The notes below the pieces were generated by a model that saw only the letters and a program-made list of their open reading frames with translations, did not search any database and was not told the DNA's origin. DNA of 64,000 nucleotides, from assembly GCF_000695095.2 (NCBI RefSeq), contig NZ_CP011454.1, forward strand, positions 4,650,001-4,714,000, given 5' to 3'. This document shows, piece after piece, positions 10,100 to 17,591 of the stretch (position 1 is the stretch's first letter; each line of letters starts with the position of its first letter). The DNA comes from Gemmatimonas phototrophica (GTDB lineage: Bacteria > Gemmatimonadota > Gemmatimonadetes > Gemmatimonadales > Gemmatimonadaceae). Position numbers and translations under genes: made by a program.

Positions 10100-10335
10100 C
10101 CGCGAAGGGTCCCCACCACATGAAGCAGGAGTTCACCCGTGAGCGGCGGGGCGATCACCAGCGCAGCCACGGGGACGGCGCCGACCCCCAGATTGCAAAG
10201 GAGATCGTATTCCCGGCGCCGCCGCAGCTCCACGAGGTTCACGGCCGCGGCCAACACGACCACCGCCGCGAGCGTCAGCGGAGGCAAGCGTAGCGGATCG
10301 GTCCCGGCGAGGAGGAACACTCCACTCAGTCCCAC
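10096..10335 (-). CDS. Small membrane protein coupled to the ABC ATPase
   Basis: 79 residues from a GTG start, with GAGG directly upstream. It has two to three hydrophobic stretches (GLSGVFLLAG, PLTLAAVVVLAAAVNLVEL, VGAVPVAALVIAPPL) joined by RRRREYDL, so it is probably an inner-membrane protein of two or three helices. No family is recognised. The frame stays open about 10 codons upstream (RHIRLWALLR) without a standard start, so the N-terminus may be longer or truncated. The ATGA overlap with the ABC ATPase gene implies translational coupling, perhaps as a minimal membrane partner. Confidence 0.5.
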   Translation of the reverse strand: MGLSGVFLLAGTDPLRLPPLTLAAVVVLAAAVNLVELRRRREYDLLCNLGVGAVPVAALVIAPPLTGELLLHVVGTLRG

Positions 10336-10498
10336 CCTCAGCAGCGCCCACAGACGGATGTGACGGGTCGCTTACGTGGCGACTAGCGCTCGATTGGGCA
10401 GCATTGATCGCCCCGTACCCTCCAGGCCAACGCGAGTGCCATCTCACGCAGATCTGAGACGTTCACCCAAAGTCCGGATATCCGCAGTTTGGGACGTC
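10336..10498. other. Intergenic stretch upstream of the membrane protein/ABC pair
   Basis: About 160 bp with no convincing gene. It presumably holds the promoter of the downstream pair, but I could not assign boxes. It ends at the attC-like site beginning at 10499. Confidence 0.4.
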
Positions 10499-10588
10499 AT
10501 CTAGCGCCGGACTGCGCAGCGGGCGATCCTGGAGAACGCGAACACAGCGAGCCATCATATCGTCAGGCTTCAGCACGCATCGTTATGC
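10499..10588 (-). repeat. attC-like site
   Basis: About 90 bp. The left box is ATCTAGCG (variant), the right box CGTTATGC. The right box contains the TAA stop of the minus-strand small membrane protein gene. Partial inner pairing is possible between GGACTGCGC and GCTTCAGCACGC. Confidence 0.6.
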
Positions 10589-10810
10589 CGCGTGCGCCTG
10601 CTTTCTGCGGCGCCATATGCCAAAGGCAATGAGGGCAACGCTCGGCCAGAAGGTAAGACCGGCGAGCATGCCGAGAAAGACCGGATTCGGATTCGGGTCG
10701 TGGTAGAAGCCAAGGCGTGCCGCGACCATGATGCTTACGAGGGGGCCGGAGCCCACTACGAGGCCAACGAGTCCCGCACGAACCCACCAGGATTTCAGAT
10801 ACTCCCACAT
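10583..10810 (-). CDS. Small two-helix membrane protein (cassette gene)
   Basis: 75 residues starting MWEYLKSWWVRAGL. Two hydrophobic segments (AGLVGLVVGSGPLVSIMVAA and LGMLAGLTFWPSVALIAFGIW) flank a short loop YHDPNPNP, and it ends in a basic tail WRRRKQAHAA. The start at 10810 is supported by GGAG in AGGAGAGCTC eight bases upstream; a longer TTG-start frame to 10852 is less likely. No family is recognised. It lies 42 bp downstream of the DUF5990 gene, probably in the same two-gene cassette. Confidence 0.6.
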   Translation of the reverse strand: MWEYLKSWWVRAGLVGLVVGSGPLVSIMVAARLGFYHDPNPNPVFLGMLAGLTFWPSVALIAFGIWRRRKQAHAA

Positions 10811-10852
10811 CGTGAGCTCTCCTATCGGTATTGTCGTCTGCACCAACCTCAA

Positions 10853-11293
10853 TTAGCCCGTACGGGGCACTACACTCCAGCCGACGCCGAGCAGCGGCAC
10901 ACTCGCACAGGCAGGGCCACCGTCCCGACTCGTTCCCGCGATACTGGCGACACCCATAGTACCTGAGGTGTCACCGAATCGCTGAGCGAGCAACGGCCGC
11001 AACCCTTCGAGTGACACTTTGGCGCGCCGATCCCAGCACGAACCGAACTGGCCCGCGCGGGTGCCCGAGGTGAGATAGATGAACCGGCCGGCTCGCGGGC
11101 CCTGCACCGCCGGGCCTCGAAAGTCGAGCTCCCCGTTCGTGCCAACGACGACCCGCACAGACGCCTCGAACTCAAGGTGCGGTGAGCATCGGGTCGGCGG
11201 CGACAACTCCGTGCGCCCCAGTTGGAGCGCCCACGCGACGTCGGGCGGTGGCGATTCAACGCGGATTCGAACTACAAGCTCGCTGGCTGTCAT
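10853..11293 (-). CDS. DUF5990 family protein (cassette gene)
   Basis: 146 residues matching the DUF5990 pattern: VRIRVESPPPDVAWALQLG at the N-terminus, PAVQGPRAGRFIYLTSGTRAG in the middle, SCWDRRAKVSLEGL, then a C-terminal AGTSRDGGPACASVPLLG. The family is of unknown function, cytoplasmic and common in soil bacteria. It precedes the small membrane protein with no intervening attC, so this cassette seems to carry two genes. Confidence 0.75.
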   Translation of the reverse strand: MTASELVVRIRVESPPPDVAWALQLGRTELSPPTRCSPHLEFEASVRVVVGTNGELDFRGPAVQGPRAGRFIYLTSGTRAGQFGSCWDRRAKVSLEGLRPLLAQRFGDTSGTMGVASIAGTSRDGGPACASVPLLGVGWSVVPRTG

Positions 11294-11324
11294 GCTGCCG
11301 TCATAAACACGTCACGTGGGCATC

Positions 11325-11421
11325 GGGTTACCGTCAAGTTGTGCTGCCGATACCCAAAGAAATTGCAGCGACGCAGCCGCCGCTTCAATAACGTGGCCGC
11401 CTGCACCAACTGCCGTTAGAC
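11325..11421 (-). repeat. attC-like site
   Basis: About 97 bp. Left part GGGTTACCGTCAAGTTGTGC (box degenerate), right part GCACCAACTGCCGTTAGAC. The arms CAAGTTGTGC and GCACCAACTG are complementary with one mismatch, the same arm pair used in the site at 24247. The GNAT gene's TAA stop is in the right box. Confidence 0.65.
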
Positions 11422-11889
11422 CACACCAAGCGTTAGCCCGAGATATCGCGTGCCAGGAACCGGACTCGCGCGATACGCCGGGATATCGACGAAGCCAAAC
11501 TGCTCGTACAATCGTTGCGCCGACTGCATCGACGGAAGCGTATCCAACACGACTTCCTCGTATCGTGCGGCGCGCGCCTCACGCAGCAGACGAGCGACCA
11601 GCGCGCGTCCCACGCCATGGCCTCGGCCGGTGGGACGGACGAACAGGCGCTTCATCTCGGCGCGGCCGCCGCCCGCATCACGAAGCGCTACCATACCAAC
11701 CGGCTGGTTCTCAAGCGTGGCGAGGAGCAGACGGCCGGACGGCCCTGCGTACGCTCCGGGAAGATGGCGGACCTCGGTCTCGAAATCCTGATACGCCAGA
11801 TCGACGTCAAGCTGCGCCTGATACTCCATGAGAAGGAGACGCACCGTCTCGATTTCGTGTGCAACCACCGCGTGAGTTATTTCGATCAT
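11416..11889 (-). CDS. GNAT family N-acetyltransferase (cassette gene)
   Basis: 157 residues from MIEITHAVVAHEIE; the frame extends to 11961, but the ATG at 11889 is preceded by AGAGAG and fits the family. Seen: PVGMVALRD (beta 4), AEMKRLFVRPTGRGHGVGRALVARLL (acetyl-CoA-binding Q/RxxGxG/A motif) and a terminal LYEQFGFVDIPAYRASPVPGT, typical of GNAT enzymes. The acceptor substrate cannot be told. GNAT acetyltransferases are frequent integron cargo. Confidence 0.8.
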   Translation of the reverse strand: MIEITHAVVAHEIETVRLLLMEYQAQLDVDLAYQDFETEVRHLPGAYAGPSGRLLLATLENQPVGMVALRDAGGGRAEMKRLFVRPTGRGHGVGRALVARLLREARAARYEEVVLDTLPSMQSAQRLYEQFGFVDIPAYRASPVPGTRYLGLTLGVV

Positions 11890-12116
11890 ACTCTCTGTCG
11901 GTCTACTGTATGCGCCGGAGTCGGGCGTATGCTTGGCGCTCCTCGGACTCGGAGCGCGCATGCCCGACGCGGCGCCGACCGCGCGCGACTATGGTCAGTG
12001 GCGCCCCGTGGTCGCGTTGGTCGCTGACACGTTCTCAACGTGCGGCGTGGCGATCAGACGATGTGATGGTGCACGTCAAGCCAGGCAGGTCGCAACGGCC
12101 AGCTGATGGGGCATGC
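11890..12116. other. Spacer between the GNAT and DUF1330 genes
   Basis: Holds a short inverted repeat (ACACGTTCTCAACGTG near 12026) but no clean attC. A degenerate site after the DUF1330 gene is possible. I see no gene here. Confidence 0.35.
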
Positions 12117-12410
12117 CTACGCCGCGCCCTCGACCAGAATCATGTTGAAGAAGTCCGTCGCCCCCGCGCGCTTCGCGCGCGCGTCGCGATACTGCACCGA
12201 GTCATAGAACGCCTGCGCGTCGTCGAAGGCGTCAAACTCGATGACGACGACACGTGACGGCACCCAGTTACCCTCAAGCACCGCCGTGCGGCCGCCCCGG
12301 ACGATGAACTTGCCGCCGGCCGCAGCGACGGCGGCGGGGGAGAGGGCGACGTATGCCTTGTACTGCTCGGTGTCGCGGACTTTGACGTCGGCGATGATGT
12401 AGGCTGGCAT
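12117..12410 (-). CDS. DUF1330 domain protein (cassette gene)
   Basis: 97 residues, near the typical DUF1330 length. Seen: MPAYIIADVKVRD at the N-terminus, YKAYVALSPAAVAAAGGKFIVRGG, VVVIEFDAFDDAQAFYDS, and a terminal YRDARAKRAGATDFFNMILVEG. The fold is a dimeric ferredoxin-like alpha/beta barrel (Dabb-like) of unknown function. It ends with TAG at 12117, unlike the TAA-in-attC pattern of its neighbours, so it may share a cassette with the GNAT gene. Confidence 0.85.
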   Translation of the reverse strand: MPAYIIADVKVRDTEQYKAYVALSPAAVAAAGGKFIVRGGRTAVLEGNWVPSRVVVIEFDAFDDAQAFYDSVQYRDARAKRAGATDFFNMILVEGAA

Positions 12411-12629
12411 GATGGAGCTGTGAGTGCCGGTGTGTCAGTGCCATACATTCCGCAGTGGCGAGACGTTGGCTGGAGCGAGAAAGATGGCGCGCGACGGCCT
12501 GCGGGACGAGGGCAACGGTTGGGGGTAAGCCGCTGCAATCAATTGGGGGAGACGCGGGATTCGTCGTTTCGAGCCAGACGGGCAATCTGAGGGTGCCCCC
12601 ACGGCATGCGGACGGCCCGACGCCTTGCG
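12411..12629. other. Gene-free spacer with a weak attC-like end
   Basis: About 220 bp without a convincing gene. Its right end carries GCGTTACAC (12628-12636), which includes the TAA stop of brnA. A left partner near 12511 (GGCAACGG) is poor. If real, this is a degenerate attC for the brnTA cassette. Confidence 0.35.
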
Positions 12630-12959
12630 TTACACCGCGCGCTTTCGACGTGGCGTTGGTGTCGACGCGACCACGTGATCGACGTAGCTGCGCAACACCG
12701 CGTTGATCTGTGACTGATACCGAGGCCCCTTGGCGCGAAAGAACTCCACGACGTCGCGGTCCAAGCGAATGGAGATCGCTTGCTTGGACACCGGCGATAC
12801 CACGCGCGCACTCTGCCACAGCGTATCCGGGAGGTCGCGAAGCTCCGCCGGCGACGTCCGTTGAATTTCCGCCTCCGTGACGCGCCTGAGCCGCGCCAGA
12901 TCAGCGCGCCCCTTCGTCGGGCTCGTCTTGCTCGCGGATGGCTTCGAGGGCTTCGGCAT
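12630..12959 (-). CDS. brnA: BrnA-like antitoxin
   Basis: 109 residues. The C-terminal half is a ribbon-helix-helix-like DNA-binding region with the BrnA signature ISIRLDRDVVEFFRAKGPRYQSQINAVLRSYVDH; the N-terminal half carries DTLWQSARVVSP. It would neutralise the BrnT toxin encoded just upstream and repress their common promoter. The start at 12959 overlaps the end of brnT by 59 nt, as is usual for this pair; a longer start at 12995 is possible. The stop lies in a degenerate attC box. Confidence 0.85.
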   Translation of the reverse strand: MPKPSKPSASKTSPTKGRADLARLRRVTEAEIQRTSPAELRDLPDTLWQSARVVSPVSKQAISIRLDRDVVEFFRAKGPRYQSQINAVLRSYVDHVVASTPTPRRKRAV

Positions 12960-13227
12960 ACAGGCGGCGCTCCTTGCGGTTGCTGAGACGGGCACTGATC
13001 AGGCGGCGGACCACGCCGCTGGACGGCTCGACGCGATCGGTGAACACGACCGTGAGCGCGAAGCCGTCGGCGGTGCCGAGCGCCACCACGCGTCGCTCTC
13101 CGTAGTCGCGACGCGTATCGTCGAATTCCACGTACGGGCTCGCGAATACCTGCGAGGCGAATTCAAAGTCGAACCCGCGATGCGCGAGATTCCGCAGGCT
13201 CTTGGCGGCGTCCCACTCAAAGGTCAC
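12901..13227 (-). CDS. brnT: BrnT-like ribonuclease toxin
   Basis: 108 residues. Seen: FEWDAAKSLRNLAHRGFDFEFASQVF at the N-terminus, VEFDDTRRDYGERRVVALG in the middle and RRLISARLSNRKERRLY at the C-terminus, all diagnostic of BrnT (a RelE-fold mRNA-cleaving toxin). GTG start. A type II toxin-antitoxin module with brnA. Palindromic sequence directly upstream (13236-13252) probably is the autoregulatory operator. Toxin-antitoxin modules are common stabilisers of cassette arrays. Confidence 0.88.
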   Translation of the reverse strand: MTFEWDAAKSLRNLAHRGFDFEFASQVFASPYVEFDDTRRDYGERRVVALGTADGFALTVVFTDRVEPSSGVVRRLISARLSNRKERRLYAEALEAIREQDEPDEGAR

Positions 13228-13235
13228 AGGTAAAG

Positions 13236-13252
13236 ATACAAATGTATATACA
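13236..13252 (-). promoter_or_regulatory. Candidate brnTA operator/promoter palindromes
   Basis: Two overlapping perfect palindromes, ATACAAATGTAT (13236-13247) and TGTATATACA (13243-13252), lie 9-25 bp upstream of the brnT start in an AT-rich island inside high-GC DNA. BrnA-type antitoxins are autorepressors, so this is a plausible binding site that also contains a -10-like TATACA. Inference only. Confidence 0.5.
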
Positions 13253-13285
13253 CTCGCGCAAGGCCGTTGCGGAGCGAGTCAAGCG

Positions 13286-13411
13286 GTATAACGCCTCAGC
13301 GTTCTGCTGCAGCGCATCATATAAAGTGCGGCCGGACGGGCGGCGTGCGCCAGCACGGCGACCGCCTGCTGCACACCGCTCCGCGCTATCCGCAACAACG
13401 CCCAGTTAGGT
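13286..13411 (-). repeat. attC site, long type (copy 2)
   Basis: 126 bp, beginning TATAACGCCTCAGCG and ending CAGTTAGGT. It shares with the sites at 9263 and 25812 the arm TAACGCCTCAGCGTTCTGCT, the centre GCGGCCGGACGGGCG and the stretch GCCAGCACGGCGACCGCCTG. It lies downstream of the Ig-like lipoprotein gene, whose stop is 6 bp beyond the right box. Confidence 0.8.
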
Positions 13412-13416
13412 GGCAC

Positions 13417-13785
13417 TCACGGACTTACTTGGAGTCGAAGCTCACCTCGGTAATCGATGCCCCGAACGCGCTGGTGTGCCGTCAGACGCGTTACGCCGGT
13501 CGAGCGTGCGATCACGATACCCGTCGTGCTGCCAACCGTTGCTACCTCAGGATTATCGATGCTGTACTTGAATCCACCCTTTACCAAGCTGAGGCAACGA
13601 CTTGGTCCGTCCGATACAAAGCCCTGTGCTCTGAACTGTCGCTCTTCTGCAATTCGCATCTGAGCTGTATTTGAGGAGAACGCGTTCCGACGCGCACATT
13701 GGCGATCTTCGTCTGACGCTGTGAGCGCTTGGCAACCAATACCGAGCGTTGCGATCACGACGGTGAAGTAGCGGCATTTGATCAT
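13417..13785 (-). CDS. Small Ig-like (BIG2-type) lipoprotein (cassette gene)
   Basis: 122 residues. The N-terminus MIKCRYFTVVIATLGIGC is a lipoprotein signal with lipobox LGIGC, so it is probably anchored in a membrane facing the periplasm. The C-terminal ~55 residues (KYSIDNPEVATVGSTTGIVIARSTGVTRLTA) match the bacterial Ig-like group 2 repeat, of which only one is present. No partner or enzymatic motif is visible. Function unknown. Confidence 0.55.
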   Translation of the reverse strand: MIKCRYFTVVIATLGIGCQALTASDEDRQCARRNAFSSNTAQMRIAEERQFRAQGFVSDGPSRCLSLVKGGFKYSIDNPEVATVGSTTGIVIARSTGVTRLTAHQRVRGIDYRGELRLQVSP

Positions 13786-13881
13786 GCGAGACCTTCAAGC
13801 TGAAAATGGTCGTTGACGCATTAGCTGAACTGGCGGCATTACGAACGGGAATGGAGAATCATGACTCAGATGTTTGAGTCC

Positions 13882-13978
13882 ACCTAATGTTTGCTTCTGC
13901 TGCGGACACTCCAATAGAACGCGCGGGCGTAGCCCGCGCCATCCTTAGCGTGGCCGTCGGCAGCAAGCGTCGTTATGG
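13882..13978 (-). repeat. attC-like site
   Basis: About 97 bp, left box ACCTAATG, right box CGTTATGG. The inner arms TTTGCTTCTGCTGC…GGCAGCAAGCG are complementary in part. The stop codon of the alpha/beta hydrolase gene is inside the right box. Confidence 0.65.
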
Positions 13979-14881
13979 CGCACGGACGATGCCCTGCGTT
14001 CGCAACCACGCCATCATCTCGTCCCACACGGCCGGTTGTGGCCCGCCGTCGGCGTCCCGGAGGAAATGGTCGGCGTTCGGAAAGCTCACGACGGTGTGCG
14101 TCGGAGTGCCGGCACGCGCCAGCGAGTCCAGCACGCGGCGTGAGGCGAAGGTCGGCACGCTCAGATCCCGGTCCCCGAGCAGCCAGAGGGTCGGGACCGC
14201 GGTCTTCGCGAGCAGGGGAGCAGGGTCGTACCCGCGAGGCCCCGCATACGCGAGCACCCGCGCCTCGAGCTCGCGTCGGTCGGTCACCTGGGCGGGCCGT
14301 GACCCGTCACCCGAGAGATCGCTGTAGTACTGCTCGACGCCCGTGGAGACGGCGGGACTGGCCAGCAGCACCTGAAAGCGCGGATGGTGTCGTGCGCGTT
14401 GCGCCGCGAGGGGAATGATCCACCCGGCCTGGCTCGCGCCGAAGAACCCGACGCGCGTGGCGTCGACGCCGTCGGCGGCGCGGAGTGAATCGAGCGCGAC
14501 GGCGGCGTCGCCGGCCAGCTGCATGAGGACGGTCTCCGCCGAGTCGCCCCACTGCCGAAGGAAGACGCCCTCGGAGCGTCCTGTGCCACGCTTGTCGTAC
14601 GTCAGCACCGCGAACCCCAGGCGCACGAGGGCCCGCATGTCGCCGCGGACATCGTCGCGGGTCAGCGGACCGGACCCGTGCACGATGACCACGGCCGGCA
14701 CGGCGGCGCGTCGCCAGCGCGGCCGCGAGAGCGTGCCCTGCAGGACCACGCCGTCAGCGGCGCGCATGGCGACCGCGCGCTGCTGCATGTACAGCGGACG
14801 ACTCGGATGGAACGTGAGCAAGCCAGCTCCGAGCGCGATTACCAGGGCAGCAGCGGCGGAGGTCATACGCATCTCAGGCAA
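13973..14881 (-). CDS. Alpha/beta hydrolase, exported (cassette gene)
   Basis: 302 residues with an N-terminal hydrophobic signal or anchor (AAAALVIALGAGLLTF). Seen: oxyanion region VIVHGSGPLTRDD, TYDKRGTGRSEG, nucleophile elbow GFFGASQAG, the acid in WLLGDRDLSVP and the catalytic His in NADHFLRDA. This order fits an S9/BAAT-like esterase or peptidase. The substrate is unknown. MRMTS at 14872 is an alternative start. It is one of the larger genes in tract 1, and its stop is within the attC at 13882-13978. Confidence 0.8.
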   Translation of the reverse strand: MPEMRMTSAAAALVIALGAGLLTFHPSRPLYMQQRAVAMRAADGVVLQGTLSRPRWRRAAVPAVVIVHGSGPLTRDDVRGDMRALVRLGFAVLTYDKRGTGRSEGVFLRQWGDSAETVLMQLAGDAAVALDSLRAADGVDATRVGFFGASQAGWIIPLAAQRARHHPRFQVLLASPAVSTGVEQYYSDLSGDGSRPAQVTDRRELEARVLAYAGPRGYDPAPLLAKTAVPTLWLLGDRDLSVPTFASRRVLDSLARAGTPTHTVVSFPNADHFLRDADGGPQPAVWDEMMAWLRTQGIVRAP

Positions 14882-14924
14882 GCGGAGTCGTGACGGGTAG
14901 CCTTATCGCGAACGGTGCGAGTCG

Positions 14925-14974
14925 CCATAACGAGTATTAGCCTGCAGGCGATCACTGCAGCCAGCGCGTTAATC
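14925..14974 (-). repeat. Short attC of the 180-bp cassette, copy A
   Basis: 50 bp, CCATAACGAGTATTAG…CAGCGCGTTAATC, with inner arms CCTGCAG and CTGCAG pairing around a short loop. This is the size of classical 59-base elements, much shorter than the other sites here. Confidence 0.65.
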
Positions 14975-15107
14975 AGCGGATTCCTGCAGTCTAATCCACA
15001 GCACTTCGCGTCGATGGCATAGTCGGATGTCATTGCCAAGGCGTTGCTTACGCCGCGGAGTTGTGATTTGGCACTCCGAATTAGACTGCAGATAATGCAG
15101 TCTAACG
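14928..15107 (-). repeat. 180-bp gene-less cassette, copy A
   Basis: One of two 180-bp copies in the window (the other is 29585-29764), same orientation and length, with near-identity over most of the sequence and divergence mainly around 15057-15080. Read on the minus strand it starts at TTAGACTGCA (a perfect 10-bp stem with a 5-nt loop, 15081-15105) and ends in a 50-bp attC (14925-14974). A minus-strand frame runs through it (MTSDYAIDAKCCGLDC…), but of the differences between the copies within that frame about half change the residue. It has no convincing start signal and is not called a gene. Confidence 0.75.
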
Positions 15108-15133
15108 TTGTGTCGCGCCGAGAGGCCCGCAAG
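15108..15133. other. Conserved flank beside the 180-bp cassette, copy A (attI-like?)
   Basis: 26 bp adjoining the upstream side of the 180-bp cassette. It matches the equivalent flank at 29765-29790 in 19 of 26 positions (shared core CGCGCCGAG, then GCAAG), although the DNA beyond is unrelated. The position corresponds to where an attI, or a remnant of a previous attC, would lie. Inference. Confidence 0.35.
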
Positions 15134-15345
15134 AGGCGCCCACCTCCGCGACACCCCACCGCAGCCCTCGGCGGGACTGCACGCCTTCACATTTCGGAAG
15201 AGCGGTCGCGGCCTGCTTTACCAACGCGTCACTCGGCGTTGCCCTCACCGACAGCATGGTGCTCGTGGCGGCGCCCACAACCGTTCCCTTGCCCCGCCAC
15301 GCCACGCGTACTACGCTATCCGCCACCCGTCCCCGGAGAAACTTC
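15134..15345. other. Upstream region of the cytochrome c gene
   Basis: About 210 bp without a convincing gene between the end of tract 1 and the plus-strand block. It presumably holds the promoter of the 15346-17591 operon; I could not assign boxes confidently. Confidence 0.35.
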
Positions 15346-16746
15346 ATGGTGCCGACCCGTCCGCCACAGCGGAAGCCGCTACCGCGACGCTGGCGTCGTT
15401 CCCTCGCGTTCTCGTGCGCCGCGGCCCTCATGCTGACCGCGGCACGAAAGGGCACGCCAGCCGCCGAAGCCGGCCGCCGAGCGCCACTCCTGCCACACCG
15501 CGCCACCGACTCGTCGCGCATCAGCTTCACCCGCGACGTCGCACCGGTGCTGCAGAAGAACTGCCAGACGTGCCATTCGCCGGGAGGGATCGGGCCCATG
15601 CCCCTCCTCACTTACGAACACGCGCGACGCCACGGCCCGCTCATCAAACAGGTCGTGCAGGCGCGCGAGATGCCGCCGTATCAGTACGACACCCACATCG
15701 GCATTCAGAAGCTCAAGCACGACTGGCGGCTTTCGGACCAGGACATCGCCATGATTCTCCGGTGGGTGGACGAAGGCATGCCGGAAGGCGACCCGGCCGA
15801 CATGCCACCCGCGCCCAAACTCCCGGAAGCGGGCCAGTACCAGCTCGCGGCGCAGTACGGCCCACCCGACCTCGTGATCAAGGCGGCCAAGTACACCGTG
15901 CCGGCCGTCGGCCAGGACCGCTGGTGGCGCCCTGCCGTGCCGAGCGGGCTCACGACCGACCGCTGCATCAAGGCCATCGAAACCAAGCCGACGGTCGCCG
16001 GGCGCAGCGTGACGCACCACGCCAACTCCACCTTCGTCCCCGGCAACGTCACCACGGAACCGGATGCCGTGGGCGGAGGCGGTCCGGGCAGCGTGCGCCT
16101 CTCCGAATACGCACTCGGCAAAATCGGCGAGATCGTTCCTGCCGACGCCTGCCGCATCGCGCCTGCGGGCTCCAACGTGCTCTTCGACATTCACTACTTC
16201 CCCAATGGGAAGGCCGTCGTTGACGATCAGCTCGAAGTCGGCATCTGGTTCCACGGGCCCGAAGTCACGCCGCAAACGCGGCACCGCCAGACACTCGGGC
16301 TCTATGGGCTGCAGAGCGGCTCGGGAGACTTCGAGATCGAGCCACGCGGCACGCTGGTCACCCAGGGCATGCATCGATTCAACACGCCGGTACGCATCGA
16401 TTCCTGGCAACCGCACGGGCATCTGCGGTTGGTCGCCAAGCGGCTCGAGGTGCTGTACCCCGACGGCCGGCGCGAAACGCTGAGCATGGTGTCGAACTGG
16501 AACCCGGGCTGGCACCATAGCCACGTGTATGCCGAAGACGCAGCGCCGCTGCTGCCGGCGGGCTCCGTGATCATCAACACCGCGTGGTACGACAACACCG
16601 ACAAGAACATCTTCAATCCTGATCCCGATCAATGGGTGGGCATCGGGGATCGCACCACCGACGAAATGAGCCACGCCTGGATCGCCGTCACGCAGCTCGA
16701 TGAGGCAGCATATCAGCGGCTGCTCGCGCAGCGGGCCAAGAAGTGA
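15346..16746 (+). CDS. c-type cytochrome with Cu type II monooxygenase-like C-terminal domain
   Basis: 466 residues. N-terminal signal (RRSLAFSCAAALMLTAA), then one c-heme motif CQTCH (C73, C76, H77) in the context FTRDVAPVLQKNCQTCHSPGGIGPMPL. The rest resembles the PHM-like (copper type II, ascorbate-dependent monooxygenase) fold: the His-rich segments THHANSTFVPG, DIHYFPNG, HGHLRLVAK and WHHSH are candidate copper ligands. Probably periplasmic and redox-active; the substrate is unknown. ATG at 15346 is preceded by GGAGAA; the frame is open upstream to 15256. The next gene overlaps by GTGA. A PQQ dehydrogenase lies 1.7 kb downstream and could exchange electrons with it. Confidence 0.7.
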   Translation: MVPTRPPQRKPLPRRWRRSLAFSCAAALMLTAARKGTPAAEAGRRAPLLPHRATDSSRISFTRDVAPVLQKNCQTCHSPGGIGPMPLLTYEHARRHGPLIKQVVQAREMPPYQYDTHIGIQKLKHDWRLSDQDIAMILRWVDEGMPEGDPADMPPAPKLPEAGQYQLAAQYGPPDLVIKAAKYTVPAVGQDRWWRPAVPSGLTTDRCIKAIETKPTVAGRSVTHHANSTFVPGNVTTEPDAVGGGGPGSVRLSEYALGKIGEIVPADACRIAPAGSNVLFDIHYFPNGKAVVDDQLEVGIWFHGPEVTPQTRHRQTLGLYGLQSGSGDFEIEPRGTLVTQGMHRFNTPVRIDSWQPHGHLRLVAKRLEVLYPDGRRETLSMVSNWNPGWHHSHVYAEDAAPLLPAGSVIINTAWYDNTDKNIFNPDPDQWVGIGDRTTDEMSHAWIAVTQLDEAAYQRLLAQRAKK

Positions 16747-17591
16747 GGGTCGCGCTTGTCGCCGTCGCGTGCTGTGTTGCCGTCCCGCTCGCGGTAGTCC
16801 CACTGAGGGCGCAACCGCAGCCGGGCGCGCGGTACCCGCTGGGGCCGAGCGCCCCCGCCGGCGCCGGCGTGGCGCCGTACTTCGACGGGTGGTACCCCAA
16901 TCCCGATGGCAGCACCACGCTCTCGTTTGGATTCATGAATCGCAACGCGAGCGGCGCGGTGGATATCCCCATCGGTCCGGACAATCGGATCGAGCCGGCA
17001 CAGTTCAATGGGCTGCAACCGACCCATTTCCCGGTCGTACGGTATTCCGCATTTGGTGGCCGGCGCGAACGCGGCGTATTCGCCATTCGGGTGCCCAAGG
17101 GGCACAAGGGCGACGTCGTCTGGACGTTGCAACGCAACGGCGTGACCTACTCGGTGCCCGGCCGCGCGACGAGCGAGTACTACAAGCTCTCGTACACGCC
17201 GCAGGCCGCCGGATCGATGATGCCGGTCGTGCGCTTCGCCGCCAACGGCCCCGCGTCCGCCGGCCGCGAAGGCGTGACCACCGGACCACTCACGGTCGCG
17301 GTGGGCAGCGCCCTCACGATTCGCGTCTGGATGGAGGATCGCGGCGAACGGAAACCGATCCCGGTGAACATGCTCTGGTTCAAGCACCAGGGGCCCGGCG
17401 ACGTGTCCTTCGAGCCGCGCTCGGCCACCACCGCACCCGGCGGCGGCGACGCGACCACGTCCGTGCGCTTCAGTGCGCCGGGCGAGTACATGCTGCGGGT
17501 ACGCGTGGACAACTTCGGCATCACCGACAGCGCGCCAGGCCAGCAGTGCTGCTGGACGAACGGCTACGTGCGCGTGAAGGTCAGCGGCTGA
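16743..17591 (+). CDS. Secreted protein of unknown function coupled to the cytochrome c gene
   Basis: 282 residues from GTG, overlapping the previous stop by 4 nt. N-terminal Sec signal (VALVAVACCVAVPLAVVPLRAQP). The mature part is beta-rich, with blocks YFDGWYPNPDGSTTLSFGFMNRN, FAIRVPKGHKGDVVWTL, a late VNMLWFKHQGPGDVSFEP, and GEYMLRVRVDNFG near the end. Proteins with this pattern occur next to similar cytochrome/monooxygenase genes in Acidobacteria and relatives, as far as I recall. No catalytic motif is recognised. Its stop codon is the first TGA of the 11-bp tandem repeat that follows. Confidence 0.6.
   Translation: MRVALVAVACCVAVPLAVVPLRAQPQPGARYPLGPSAPAGAGVAPYFDGWYPNPDGSTTLSFGFMNRNASGAVDIPIGPDNRIEPAQFNGLQPTHFPVVRYSAFGGRRERGVFAIRVPKGHKGDVVWTLQRNGVTYSVPGRATSEYYKLSYTPQAAGSMMPVVRFAANGPASAGREGVTTGPLTVAVGSALTIRVWMEDRGERKPIPVNMLWFKHQGPGDVSFEPRSATTAPGGGDATTSVRFSAPGEYMLRVRVDNFGITDSAPGQQCCWTNGYVRVKVSG

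Larger units (their letters stand above)
8583..15107 (-). mobile_element. Integron-type gene cassette tract 1 (no integrase seen)
   Basis: A run of short, unrelated minus-strand genes separated by attC-like palindromes, reading right to left. In order from the right: a 180-bp gene-less cassette, alpha/beta hydrolase, Ig-like lipoprotein, BrnT/BrnA, DUF1330, GNAT, DUF5990 with a small membrane protein, a membrane protein with an ABC ATPase, and DinB-like. Several stop codons (8659, 9383, 10583, 11416, 13973) lie inside the CTAAC-type box that begins the attC, as in cassettes. The left edge touches the DUF5916 start; the right edge is the conserved flank at 15108. No tyrosine recombinase lies in the window. 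Confidence 0.75.

Noticed and set aside
14863..15159. 98-residue minus-strand ORF across the 180-bp cassette as a real gene
   Set aside because: It runs through the attC and hairpin. About half of the copy differences in the frame change residues, and there is no ribosome-binding site. The equivalent frame in copy B merely fuses to the lipocalin gene.
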